From Candidatus Paceibacter normanii SCGC AAA255-P19 (GTDB taxonomy: Bacteria; Patescibacteriota; Minisyncoccia; Minisyncoccales; Paceibacteraceae), in NCBI GenBank assembly GCA_000398025.1, contig ASKX01000014.1:1-15572 (forward strand): a DNA stretch of 15,572 bases, written 5' to 3'. The notes beneath the pieces were generated by a model. The model was not told where the DNA came from. It saw nothing but the letters and a program-made list of their open reading frames with translations, and made no database searches. Positions 1 through 5,578 of the stretch are shown piece by piece. Both the position numbers and the translations under genes were made by a program. Each line of letters begins with the position of its first letter. The stretch's first letter is position 1.

Positions 1-94
1 CTCTAACCTTTTTCCGGATAAACTCAAGAATAATGCTCGTTACCTTTTCGCAATCGATAATCATCTTTTCCATCAGACCTTTCTGACTGGTCAT
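1..94 (-). CDS. N-terminus of a leftward gene, possibly NAD synthetase (partial)
   Basis: The window edge cuts this gene after 31 codons. The protein starts MTSQKGLMEKMIIDCEKVTS and continues with an amphipathic helix ending EFIRKKVR. The pattern of a helix ending in an (R/K)-rich 'I.EFIR..V' stretch resembles the first helix of NadE-type NAD+ synthetases, just before their SGGxDS loop, but the diagnostic loop lies outside the window, so this name is a guess. The start is well fixed: ATG at 94-92 sits 8 nt after a perfect AAGGAGGTG. This is the only clear Shine-Dalgarno sequence in the window, and the stretch is visibly less AT-rich than its neighbours. A near-consensus promoter lies upstream. 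Confidence 0.55.
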   Translation of the reverse strand, partial: MTSQKGLMEKMIIDCEKVTSIILEFIRKKVR

Positions 95-100
95 TCCGTT

Positions 101-109
101 CACCTCCTT
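101..109 (-). promoter_or_regulatory. Perfect Shine-Dalgarno sequence of the leftmost gene
   Basis: On the minus strand AAGGAGGTG is followed by an 8-nt gap counted from AGGAGG and then ATG (94-92). It decides the start of the partial gene. It stands out because nearly every other start here (for example 4150, 5063, 6899, 7507, 8098, 9578) is preceded by A/T-rich sequence without a purine-rich SD. Confidence 0.8.
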
Positions 110-136
110 CAGGGTTTCTGTGTATTCGGTTTTAGG

Positions 137-155
137 CCGAGAGAAAATCTCTCGG
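137..155 (-). promoter_or_regulatory. Hairpin in the 5' leader of the leftmost gene
   Basis: CCGAGAGA (137-144) and TCTCTCGG (148-155) form a perfect 8-bp stem with a 3-nt loop. It would lie about 13 nt into the predicted leftward transcript and well upstream of the SD. No T-run follows, so it is not an obvious terminator. It could stabilise the mRNA 5' end or be a protein-binding site. Confidence 0.6.
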
Positions 156-174
156 GAACTATTTACCTGTTTTC

Positions 175-203
175 AGTATACCGTGAGTAAAGTATTTTGT
201 CAA
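175..203 (-). promoter_or_regulatory. Near-consensus sigma-70 promoter for the leftmost gene
   Basis: On the minus strand TTGACA (203-198) is followed by a 17-nt spacer (197-181) and TATACT (180-175). Transcription would start near 168, giving a leader of about 74 nt containing the 137-155 hairpin and the SD. The -35 box lies inside the 194-219 palindrome, so a regulator bound there would block this promoter. Confidence 0.75.
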
Positions 204-219
204 GAATTTTTGACAAAAT
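194..219. promoter_or_regulatory. Palindrome over the -35 box (candidate operator)
   Basis: ATTTTGTCAA (194-203) and TTGACAAAAT (210-219) are perfect inverted 10-mers separated by 6 nt. The palindrome sits between the divergent leftmost gene and the TrmB-type regulator and includes the leftward -35 hexamer. A plausible reader is the adjacent TrmB protein, but nothing in the sequence proves this. It also creates a rightward TTGACA that lacks a good -10. Confidence 0.5.
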
Positions 220-293
220 TTATTTCCAAGCCAGATTTCCTTCATTTTTAAAGCTAAAACCTTAACCAGTCCTTGTAAAATAATTCCCGACAT

Positions 294-322
294 TTGACTT
301 AAGATAAACAATGACTTATTAT
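294..322 (+). promoter_or_regulatory. Promoter of the TrmB-type regulator gene (leaderless geometry)
   Basis: TTGACT (294-299), a 17-nt spacer and TATTAT (317-322). The expected transcription start is near 329, which is exactly the A of an in-frame ATG. The upstream ATG at 311 lies inside the promoter and has no SD, so the promoter argues for the 329 start and a leaderless mRNA. Confidence 0.6.
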
Positions 323-328
323 AAGATT

Positions 329-937
329 ATGGATAATTGGCCAATAGAATTGGAATTAAGGAAGCTGGGTTTAACCGAAAAAGAGGCCCGAGTTTATTTG
401 GCTGGTTTAGAGCTGGGGCCAAGTTCAGTTCAGGAGATTGCCAAGATAGCCAAAATTGCTAGGCCAACAACTTATGAGATTATAAAGAATTTAGAGAAAA
501 AGGGATTGCTTGCTGAAACAAAACAAAAGAAAAAGAGATTTTTTGTTGCCCAGTCGCCAGAGAGAATTTTAGGCCTACTGAGAATTCAAAAACGAGAGAT
601 TGAGGAAAAAGAAAGAGAGTTTATTAGAATTATTGCGGCTCTGGAAGCTAAATATTCCAAAGAAAAAGAAGGAATAAAAATATATAAAGGAAAAGAGGGT
701 CTGAGGGCTTTAGTAGAAATTATTTCTTTTTCTTCAACGCCAGAGATATTCATTATTAATCCTAAACTCATCCCTCTTAAGTTAAAGGAGAGAGAAAAGA
801 CTTACAGGACGATTAAAAAAAGATTGGGTAAGGTTACAGTTAAAGAAGTCAATACTAAGCTTAAGGGAAGTTTAATTATTTTCGATAAAGCTATTTTCTT
901 CCCTTTCAAAAAACAAGAGGGTTTCTTAATTGATTAA
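329..937 (+). CDS. TrmB-family transcriptional regulator
   Basis: TrmB-family regulators are DNA-binding proteins that often sense sugars or other small metabolites. Numbering from ATG 329 (202 residues), residues 9-75 form a winged helix-turn-helix with the family signature LGLTEKEARVYLAGLELG, then the recognition helix around RPTTYEIIKNLEKKGL and a basic wing (KQKKKRFFVAQSP). A coiled-coil-like helix rich in E/K/R (83-110) leads to a C-terminal domain (about 113-202) of the kind that carries effector binding or a phospholipase-D-like fold. An upstream ATG at 311 adds six residues but overlaps the -10 box, so I prefer 329. The protein is shorter than many family members (about 250). The ligand cannot be told from sequence. 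The divergent leftmost gene, with a palindrome over its promoter, is a possible target. Confidence 0.8.
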   Translation: MDNWPIELELRKLGLTEKEARVYLAGLELGPSSVQEIAKIAKIARPTTYEIIKNLEKKGLLAETKQKKKRFFVAQSPERILGLLRIQKREIEEKEREFIRIIAALEAKYSKEKEGIKIYKGKEGLRALVEIISFSSTPEIFIINPKLIPLKLKEREKTYRTIKKRLGKVTVKEVNTKLKGSLIIFDKAIFFPFKKQEGFLID

Positions 938-955
938 TTTTGCAAATCAATACGT

Positions 956-985
956 AAAAACTCCGCCTCTGAAAGCGGAGTTTTT
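956..985. terminator. Rho-independent terminator, probably bidirectional
   Basis: AAAAACTCCGC (956-966) pairs perfectly with GCGGAGTTTTT (975-985) around an 8-nt loop. The GC-rich core followed by a T-run fits termination of the rightward regulator gene. The mirrored A-run gives a T-run on the other strand, so it can also end the leftward small membrane-protein gene that stops at 1010. Confidence 0.9.
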
Positions 986-1009
986 AGATTCAACTTTGAA
1001 TTTTGAAAA

Positions 1010-1180
1010 CTACATTCCGGGAGTTTCGGGCGGAGGTGGTGGTGGTTGATAAGGTGGTGGAGGCGTTGGGGGACCTTCCGGCCTCTTTGGCAAGCTGGGG
1101 CCTCCCTTCTTTTTGCTCATTAAATACCAAACTATCAATCCCACTACCACAACGGCTATAATTATCCAAAGAAGAGTCAT
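1010..1180 (-). CDS. Small membrane protein with polyproline tail (56 aa)
   Basis: ATG at 1180-1178 opens a 56-residue frame ending with TAG at 1012-1010. Residues 3-20 are an uninterrupted hydrophobic helix (LLWIIIAVVVVGLIVWYL), followed by a positive stop-transfer cluster SKKKGG and a tail that is mostly proline and glycine, with PPPP at 40-43 and six prolines at 46-51. The predicted topology is a single N-terminal anchor with the tail in the cytoplasm, by the positive-inside rule. There is no SD, only A/T-rich sequence before the start. The gene lies between murC and a terminator that faces it. The sharp composition change from hydrophobic to basic to polyproline argues for a real gene. 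Function unknown; a scaffold or envelope-tethering role is only a guess. Confidence 0.65.
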   Translation of the reverse strand: MTLLWIIIAVVVVGLIVWYLMSKKKGGPSLPKRPEGPPTPPPPYQPPPPPPETPGM

Positions 1181-1247
1181 ATTTTATTTATTTAAATGGC
1201 TAATGACTAATGGCGAATGTCTAAATCGACCTTGAAAAAATAACCTC
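1181..1247. other. A/T-rich spacer with imperfect TAATG-type microrepeats
   Basis: The spacer between murC and the small membrane-protein gene contains short imperfect reiterations (GGCTAATGACTAATGGCGAA). I see no hairpin terminator for murC and no convincing promoter here; murC may be co-transcribed into the small gene. Confidence 0.4.
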
Positions 1248-2579
1248 TTAATTTATTTTCTTTTTTTTACTTCTTTCTGTCAAGTGGATAGCTAATTTAT
1301 AAATATCGCCAGCTCCCATAATTATTACCACTTCCCCTCCCTGAAGATTCTGCTTTAAGTAATCTATGATTTTATCCTTGGGTAAATAAATTGCCCAGCT
1401 TTTATTTATTTTTTTAACTAATTTCTCTGAGCTTACTTTCTCTTTTATCTTTTTTTCTTCCCGACCGGCCACGTCGTAAATATCGGTAATAATTAACTTA
1501 TCTAGTGGAGCCTCTTTGAAAACTTTAACAAAATCTTTGAAGAGATAAAAAGTTCTTTGATATTGATGAGGTTGATAAACGCACCAAATTTCTTTTCTGG
1601 GATATTTTTCCCGAGTCGCGATTAGAGTTGCTTTAATTTCCGTAGGATGATGGCCATAGTCGCTAATAATCGGAGTCCCGATCTCCGATTTTTTAATTTC
1701 GAAGCGGCGCCAGGAACCTCGATATTCAGACAGGACATTGAAGATTGTCCCATCTTTTATTCCTAATGTCTTACCTACAGTTAGGGCAGCTAAGGCATTA
1801 TAAACATTATGTTCTCCTGGTACCTTCAAAATCTTCCTCAATTTTTCAGTTGCTTTTTGTTCTAAAGAAAATTTTTGGATTCTATGCCTAACATTTAATA
1901 TCTTTTCAATGTTCTTATCGTCTCCATTTACTATTAATACTCCTCCTTTTTGTAAATGCCCAATATATTCTTTATAAGTTTTTAGAACATTTCTTAAGTT
2001 TTTATAATAGTCAAGGTGTTCAGCCTCAATGTTGGTTAAAACAATGATTTTGGGCCAATAATTTAAAAAAGAAGCCTGCCACTCATCTGCCTCAATGACC
2101 AGGTATTTGCTTTTTCCTACCCGGCAATTGCTGTTTCCAAACTCTTTTAGCTTGGTTCCCACAATTACCGTTGGGTCGAGGTTGGCCTTAGTTAACAACA
2201 ACCCAATCATGCCGGCTGTAGTGCTTTTTCCGTGAGTGCCCGAAACAGCAATGGTAAAATATTGTTTAGTCAAATCTCCTAGGACTTCAGGATAACTTAA
2301 AGCATTTATCCCACACCCCTTTGCTTTTAATAATTCTTGATTGCTCGGTTTTACAGCCGGACTGTAAATGACCAAATCAGCATCTTTAGAAAGGTTCTTA
2401 GTTTTGTGTTTTCCAATATAAATTTTTACCCCTAATTTTTTAAGAGCATCAGTAATTTCTGAAGCAACTAAATCAGAGCCAGTTACCTGATGGCCCTTCT
2501 TGATGTAGTACTTAGCAAGGGCTGATACGCCGATACCGCCAATACCAATAAAATGAACATTTAGCTTTTTAGCAAACAT
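1248..2579 (-). CDS. murC: UDP-N-acetylmuramate--L-alanine ligase
   Basis: MurC is the cytoplasmic ATP-dependent ligase that adds L-alanine to UDP-N-acetylmuramate, the first amino-acid step of peptidoglycan precursor synthesis. All three Mur ligase domains are visible in 443 residues: an N-terminal Rossmann-like domain with HFIGIGGIGVSALA (9-22); the central ATPase with P-loop SGTHGKSTT (113-121), EADE (163-166) and the HLD motif (188-190); and the C-terminal domain after GEHNVYN (255-261), with DYGHHPTE (307-314), YQPHQYQRT (335-343) and MGAGDI (421-426). The GIGGIGVSALA and GHHPTE motifs favour MurC over MurD/E/F. Length is slightly below the usual 450-490. It overlaps the upstream thpR stop by 19 bp, implying co-transcription. 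The very basic C-terminus ends in a lysine run. No other cell-wall genes are in the window. Confidence 0.95.
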   Translation of the reverse strand: MFAKKLNVHFIGIGGIGVSALAKYYIKKGHQVTGSDLVASEITDALKKLGVKIYIGKHKTKNLSKDADLVIYSPAVKPSNQELLKAKGCGINALSYPEVLGDLTKQYFTIAVSGTHGKSTTAGMIGLLLTKANLDPTVIVGTKLKEFGNSNCRVGKSKYLVIEADEWQASFLNYWPKIIVLTNIEAEHLDYYKNLRNVLKTYKEYIGHLQKGGVLIVNGDDKNIEKILNVRHRIQKFSLEQKATEKLRKILKVPGEHNVYNALAALTVGKTLGIKDGTIFNVLSEYRGSWRRFEIKKSEIGTPIISDYGHHPTEIKATLIATREKYPRKEIWCVYQPHQYQRTFYLFKDFVKVFKEAPLDKLIITDIYDVAGREEKKIKEKVSSEKLVKKINKSWAIYLPKDKIIDYLKQNLQGGEVVIIMGAGDIYKLAIHLTERSKKKKIN

Positions 2580-3133
2580 GATTCTAACACGCTGTATTCT
2601 GGACCGCCTCGTTTTAATTGGCTTTCCATTACTTCAATAGAATTTACTTCAAAGCTAAGATTTATTTCTTCATTTACTTCTGGCCTTTCCTCAGGTTCAA
2701 TTTGCCTGAACTCCCAGGCCCTAATTCTACCCAGAGTTATATGAGGAGTATAAGGTCGGTCCTCGGCTTTCCTAAAGCTGCTATTTGGCGAGAATAAAAG
2801 AGAGCTTTCCAAGTCACTTTGTATTTTCCCCAATTCTTCAGATTTTTCTCCTTCCAACCAAACCATCCTTGGTGGAAGTTTCTTTGGAGGGCCGTAGCAA
2901 ATTCTTTTTAAGTTGATAGAAAACGAGGGATGTTTAGAAGTAGTCTCGCTAACAATCTTACAGGTTTCAACAATTTCTTCATCGGTAAGATAGCCAAGGA
3001 AAATTAGAGTAATGTGTAAATTATCTTTTTTAACCCATCTCACCGGTAATCCCGGCCACATTGACTGATAAGAGCTGAGCTGCGTTTTAATATCCTCTGG
3101 TAAGTTGACAGCAATAAAAATCCTGTGCCTCAT
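2561..3133 (-). CDS. thpR: RNA 2',3'-cyclic phosphodiesterase (2H family, LigT/ThpR)
   Basis: Proteins of this 2H phosphoesterase family open 2',3'-cyclic phosphates on RNA and can join 2'-5' linkages in vitro. The 190-residue protein has the two catalytic HxTx motifs in the expected places: HITL at 40-43 and HITL at 131-134, each ending a beta strand (NLHITLIFLG and PYTPHITLGRIR). The start MRHRIFIAVNLPE is the canonical N-terminus of the family. A -10 box lies exactly 6 nt before the ATG and there is no SD, so the mRNA is probably leaderless. It is the first gene of a leftward unit with murC, overlapping it by 19 bp. The biological RNA substrate is unknown. Confidence 0.9.
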   Translation of the reverse strand: MRHRIFIAVNLPEDIKTQLSSYQSMWPGLPVRWVKKDNLHITLIFLGYLTDEEIVETCKIVSETTSKHPSFSINLKRICYGPPKKLPPRMVWLEGEKSEELGKIQSDLESSLLFSPNSSFRKAEDRPYTPHITLGRIRAWEFRQIEPEERPEVNEEINLSFEVNSIEVMESQLKRGGPEYSVLESCLLKS

Positions 3134-3139
3134 AGTTGA

Positions 3140-3168
3140 ATTTTAGCATAAAAATCGCTAAAATTAAA
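3140..3168 (-). promoter_or_regulatory. Promoter of thpR-murC (leaderless geometry)
   Basis: On the minus strand TTTAAT (3168-3163), a 17-nt spacer and TAAAAT (3145-3140) are followed by just 6 nt and then the thpR ATG at 3133. The predicted +1 coincides with the A of ATG. The -35 is a weak match. Confidence 0.5.
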
Positions 3169-3171
3169 GAG

Positions 3172-3243
3172 CGAGCTTCTGCCGCTGCTGCGCAGAAGCG
3201 AAGCTAAAGATGAAGGCAAACCCCGAAAGGGGCAAACTTCATC
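3172..3243 (-). repeat. Two-hairpin interspersed element, copy C (inverted)
   Basis: Read on the minus strand: hairpin 1 is GATGAAG/CTTCATC (3243-3237 with 3215-3209), whose interior holds a second stem CCCC/GGGG capped by a 4-nt loop (3221-3232; on the plus strand the loop reads GAAA). A 9-nt spacer TTTAGCTTC (3208-3200) follows, then hairpin 2 GCTTCTGC/GCAGAAGC (3199-3192 with 3182-3175) and a terminal TCG (3174-3172). It has the same order of parts as the copies at 8949, 10142 and 12137 but very different stem bases. It fills the gap between divergent thpR and amrS and accounts for a spurious upstream extension of the amrS frame. Confidence 0.65.
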
Positions 3244-3248
3244 GCACT

Positions 3249-4145
3249 ATGAAAAGCGCCTATTTGTATAAAAAATTAGAAAACCAGAAAGTTCAATGTC
3301 AAAATTGCGCTCATTACTGTACTATCTCGCCTGGTAAAAGAGGAGTTTGTGGCGTAAGAGAAAGCCAAAACGGGAAACTGCTTGCTTTAAATTACGGCAA
3401 AATCATTGCTTTGCACATTGACCCGATTGAAAAAAAGCCCCTTTATCATTTTTTGCCCGGAACCTATTCTCTATCCATCGCCACAGTCGGCTGCAACTTC
3501 AAATGCAAGAGTTGTCAAAATTGGGATATTTCCCAAGCGCCCCAATTAACTGGCCAGGTTGGGGGCGAGGAAATTTCACCAGAAGAAATCGTTAGGACCA
3601 CTTTAAAAAACAATTTGCCCAGCATTTCTTATACCTACACGGAACCGGCGGTATTCAGCGAATTTGCTTTAGACACAATGAAATTAGCTAGAAAGGAAGG
3701 AATAAAAAATATCTGGGTGACTAATGGATTTTGGTCGAAAGAATTGTTTGATTTAGTTTCTCCTTATTTGGACGCCGCCAATGTTGACTTAAAAAGTTTT
3801 ACTGATGAGTTTTACATTAAATATTGCTCAGGTAGATTGCAGCCAGTTTTAGATACTTTAAAGAGATTAAAAAAGAAAAAAATCTGGGTAGAGATTACTA
3901 CTTTAGTTATCCCTACGCTTAATGACAAAGAAGAAAATTTTAAAAATATTGCTAACTTTATTAAAAAAGAGTTAGGGCCAGAGGTACCTTGGCACGTTAC
4001 TCAATTTTCTGGAGCAATTTCCTGGCAGCTTCAAAGCTTGCCCAACACGCCGTTGGAAACCCTTAAAAAAGCTTATAAAATCGGTAAAGAAGCTGGGTTA
4101 AAATATGTTCATATTGGTAATGTGTTTGGCTTAAATACAGAATAA
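3249..4145 (+). CDS. amrS: AmmeMemoRadiSam-system radical SAM enzyme (AmrS-like), short C-terminus
   Basis: This is a radical S-adenosylmethionine enzyme of the AmmeMemoRadiSam set, whose substrate is unknown. Numbered from ATG 3249 (298 residues), an N-terminal cysteine cluster CQNCAHYC (17-24) and CGVRE precedes the radical SAM 4Fe-4S motif CNFKCKSC (C82, C86, C89; CX3CX2C). The TIM-barrel continues with SYTYTEPAVF, NGFW, DAANVDLKSF and GLKYVHIGNV. The frame stays open back to 3210, but those 13 residues come from the hairpin element, and family proteins start like MKSAYLYKKLENGKVQC, so 3249 is preferred. As I recall the family, related enzymes run on for roughly 40 more residues with two CxxC pairs; this one stops at GNVFGLNTE. 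The next gene starts 4 nt after the stop, so they form an operon. Confidence 0.85.
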   Translation: MKSAYLYKKLENQKVQCQNCAHYCTISPGKRGVCGVRESQNGKLLALNYGKIIALHIDPIEKKPLYHFLPGTYSLSIATVGCNFKCKSCQNWDISQAPQLTGQVGGEEISPEEIVRTTLKNNLPSISYTYTEPAVFSEFALDTMKLARKEGIKNIWVTNGFWSKELFDLVSPYLDAANVDLKSFTDEFYIKYCSGRLQPVLDTLKRLKKKKIWVEITTLVIPTLNDKEENFKNIANFIKKELGPEVPWHVTQFSGAISWQLQSLPNTPLETLKKAYKIGKEAGLKYVHIGNVFGLNTE

Positions 4146-4149
4146 AAAC

Positions 4150-4764
4150 ATGTTATCTTTTGCCGCTATTTCTCCCCATCCGCCAATTTTACTTCCTTCG
4201 GTTGGTTCAGAAAAAGACAGAGCTCAGGTAAAAAACACAATCAACGCCCTTGAGAGTTTAGGAGAGAAATTGTGCGAAGCTAAGCCTAGCACAATTATTA
4301 TTTCCTCTCCTCATCCTGACTGGGGGTTTGAGGTGCCCTTATACTTTTTAGCCAAGGACTTTCGAGGAAAAATCGAGACCCATCTAGTAAGATTGGAATC
4401 GCCTGAATATTACTTCGAAGAGGGCAAGAAGCTTTATAGTTTAAAAATTAAAAATTGGAAATTAAAAATTGCCCTCATCGCCAGTGGCGACTTATCGCAC
4501 TGTTTGAGGGCGGATGGCCCTTACGGATTTAATCCCGATGGCCCCAAGTTTGACAAAGAATTAATAGAAAGTTTAAAGAAAAAAGATATTGAAAATATTT
4601 TAAAATTAGACGATAAATATCCTGAAGCTGGCGAATGCGGTCTAAGGCCTTTCTGTTTTATTTTGGGAATCTTGGAGGCATCAGGTATAAAATATCAGCC
4701 AGAAATTTTGTCTTACGAATTCCCCTTTGGCGTCGGCTATCTGGTAGCTAATTTCGATATATGA
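4150..4764 (+). CDS. LigB/MEMO-like class III dioxygenase-fold protein (AmmeMemoRadiSam)
   Basis: The protein has the class III extradiol dioxygenase (LigB) fold also seen in MEMO; in AmmeMemoRadiSam sets its role is unknown. In 204 residues the likely metal site is visible: SPHPPIL (H10), SSPHPDW (H55), SGDLSH (H117) and AGECGLRPF (E162). The GPYGFNPDGPKFD stretch (123-135) is typical of the form that is usually fused to AMMECR1. Here the fusion is absent and AMMECR1 is a separate gene at 9578. It follows amrS by 4 nt without an SD and overlaps the next gene by 4 bp (ATGA). Residues about 97-109 (SLKIKNWKLKIAL) are encoded by a low-complexity AT microrepeat (4440-4471) that looks like an insertion in a loop. 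Confidence 0.85.
   Translation: MLSFAAISPHPPILLPSVGSEKDRAQVKNTINALESLGEKLCEAKPSTIIISSPHPDWGFEVPLYFLAKDFRGKIETHLVRLESPEYYFEEGKKLYSLKIKNWKLKIALIASGDLSHCLRADGPYGFNPDGPKFDKELIESLKKKDIENILKLDDKYPEAGECGLRPFCFILGILEASGIKYQPEILSYEFPFGVGYLVANFDI
4440..4471 (+). repeat. AT-rich microrepeat inside the LigB-like gene
   Basis: Three near-copies of (G/A)AAATTAAAAATT-type units occur in frame and encode LKIKNWKLKI. Their periodic make-up differs from the surrounding coding sequence and suggests a slippage-derived or inserted low-complexity tract that stayed in frame. Confidence 0.55.
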
Positions 4765-5057
4765 AGTTTACAATAAAAGGGCTTTTAAAAGAGAATGTTT
4801 ACAACTTGACGAGAAGGATTGGGTATTATTTTAAAAGGAAAGATGAAGAAAAAGGAGAGTTGATTTTTGTTCGACCGCCAAAAGGGTTCCCGAGATTTCA
4901 TCTTTATTTAAAAACAAAAGGCAACAATCTGATTTTTGACCTCCACTTGGATCAAAAAAAGCCAGTTTACAAAGGCGCCACCGCCCACGCTGCTGAATAC
5001 GAAGGCAAGGTAGTTGAAAAAGAAGCAAAAAGAATCAAACAAATATTGCAACAATAA
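4761..5057 (+). CDS. Conserved-looking unknown protein (98 aa)
   Basis: I do not recognise this family. The protein is basic and soluble with no signal or membrane segment. It alternates predicted strands (FTIKGLL, GELIFVRPP, RFHLYLKTKGNNLIFDLHLD) and ends in a charged helix (EGKVVEKEAKRIKQILQQ), so a small alpha/beta or beta-sheet-plus-helix fold is likely. The aromatic and histidine positions around FHLYLK and DLHLD, and TAHAAEY, could be functional. Its ATG overlaps the LigB-like stop (ATGA) and the kinase gene starts 5 nt after its stop, so it is translationally coupled in the operon, which supports it being real. Confidence 0.75.
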   Translation: MKFTIKGLLKENVYNLTRRIGYYFKRKDEEKGELIFVRPPKGFPRFHLYLKTKGNNLIFDLHLDQKKPVYKGATAHAAEYEGKVVEKEAKRIKQILQQ

Positions 5058-5062
5058 TAAAA

Positions 5063-5578
5063 ATGGAAAAAAACAATATCACATTAATTGGGATGCCTGG
5101 ATCAGGAAAAACTACGTTAGGTAAATTGTTAGCAAAAAAACTTAACTTTAATTTCATTGATTATGACAAACATATAGCAAAGCAAGAAAAAATGAGTGCT
5201 CAGCAAATTGTAGATACTAAAGGAGATGGAGCTTTTCTCAAGATTGAGGAAGAGCGAATCTTAGAAACGCTCCCCCTTAAAAAACATATCATTTCTCCTG
5301 GAGGAAGCGTTGTTTATTCGGAAAGACTGATGAATATCCTTAAAAATTCATCACTCATCATATTTTTAGATCTTCCCCTTGGAATTATAGAAAAACGGCT
5401 TACAGATAGAGCAAGAAGAGGTATAGTTGGACTTAAATCAAAATCCATCAAAGAACTATATGAAGAAAGAGCGCCTCTTTATAAAAAATATGCAGACATT
5501 ACAATAAATTGTTTCAAAAAATTTAACAATGAAATCATTGAAGAAATTACTCAAAAACTAAATGATCAAATATCATAG
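5063..5578 (+). CDS. Shikimate-kinase-family P-loop kinase (substrate uncertain)
   Basis: The 171-residue protein has the AroK fold: Walker A GMPGSGKTT (10-18), FIDYD (D33, D35), PGGS (79-82) and the conserved ERAPLYKKYAD (135-145) with R136. These match shikimate kinase, which phosphorylates shikimate with ATP. Two substrate-contact positions are changed, however: the FRxxE arginine is leucine (FLKIE, L59) and the first glycine of the GGG loop is proline (P79). The lid RxxRP is RARRGIVG. No other shikimate-pathway gene is here, and the gene overlaps threonine synthase by 17 bp. It could therefore be a homoserine kinase or another small-molecule kinase rather than AroK. There is no SD. The family call is strong, the substrate open. 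Confidence 0.8.
   Translation: MEKNNITLIGMPGSGKTTLGKLLAKKLNFNFIDYDKHIAKQEKMSAQQIVDTKGDGAFLKIEEERILETLPLKKHIISPGGSVVYSERLMNILKNSSLIIFLDLPLGIIEKRLTDRARRGIVGLKSKSIKELYEERAPLYKKYADITINCFKKFNNEIIEEITQKLNDQIS

Noticed and set aside
210..238. Rightward TTGACA at 210-215 as a promoter for the TrmB-type gene
   Set aside because: Seventeen nt downstream is AGATTT, a poor -10. The hexamer is a by-product of the palindrome.
311..328. ATG at 311 as the TrmB-type start
   Set aside because: It lies inside the predicted promoter, has no SD and adds six residues without family character; ATG 329 fits the promoter.
1196..1216. TAATG-type reiteration as a tandem repeat or CRISPR-like array
   Set aside because: Units are imperfect, very short and without spacers; no CRISPR array or cas gene is visible anywhere in the window.
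3210..3248. Upstream ATG 3210 as the AmrS start
   Set aside because: The added residues (MKANPERGKLHRT) are encoded by hairpin 1 of the interspersed element and do not resemble the family N-terminus.
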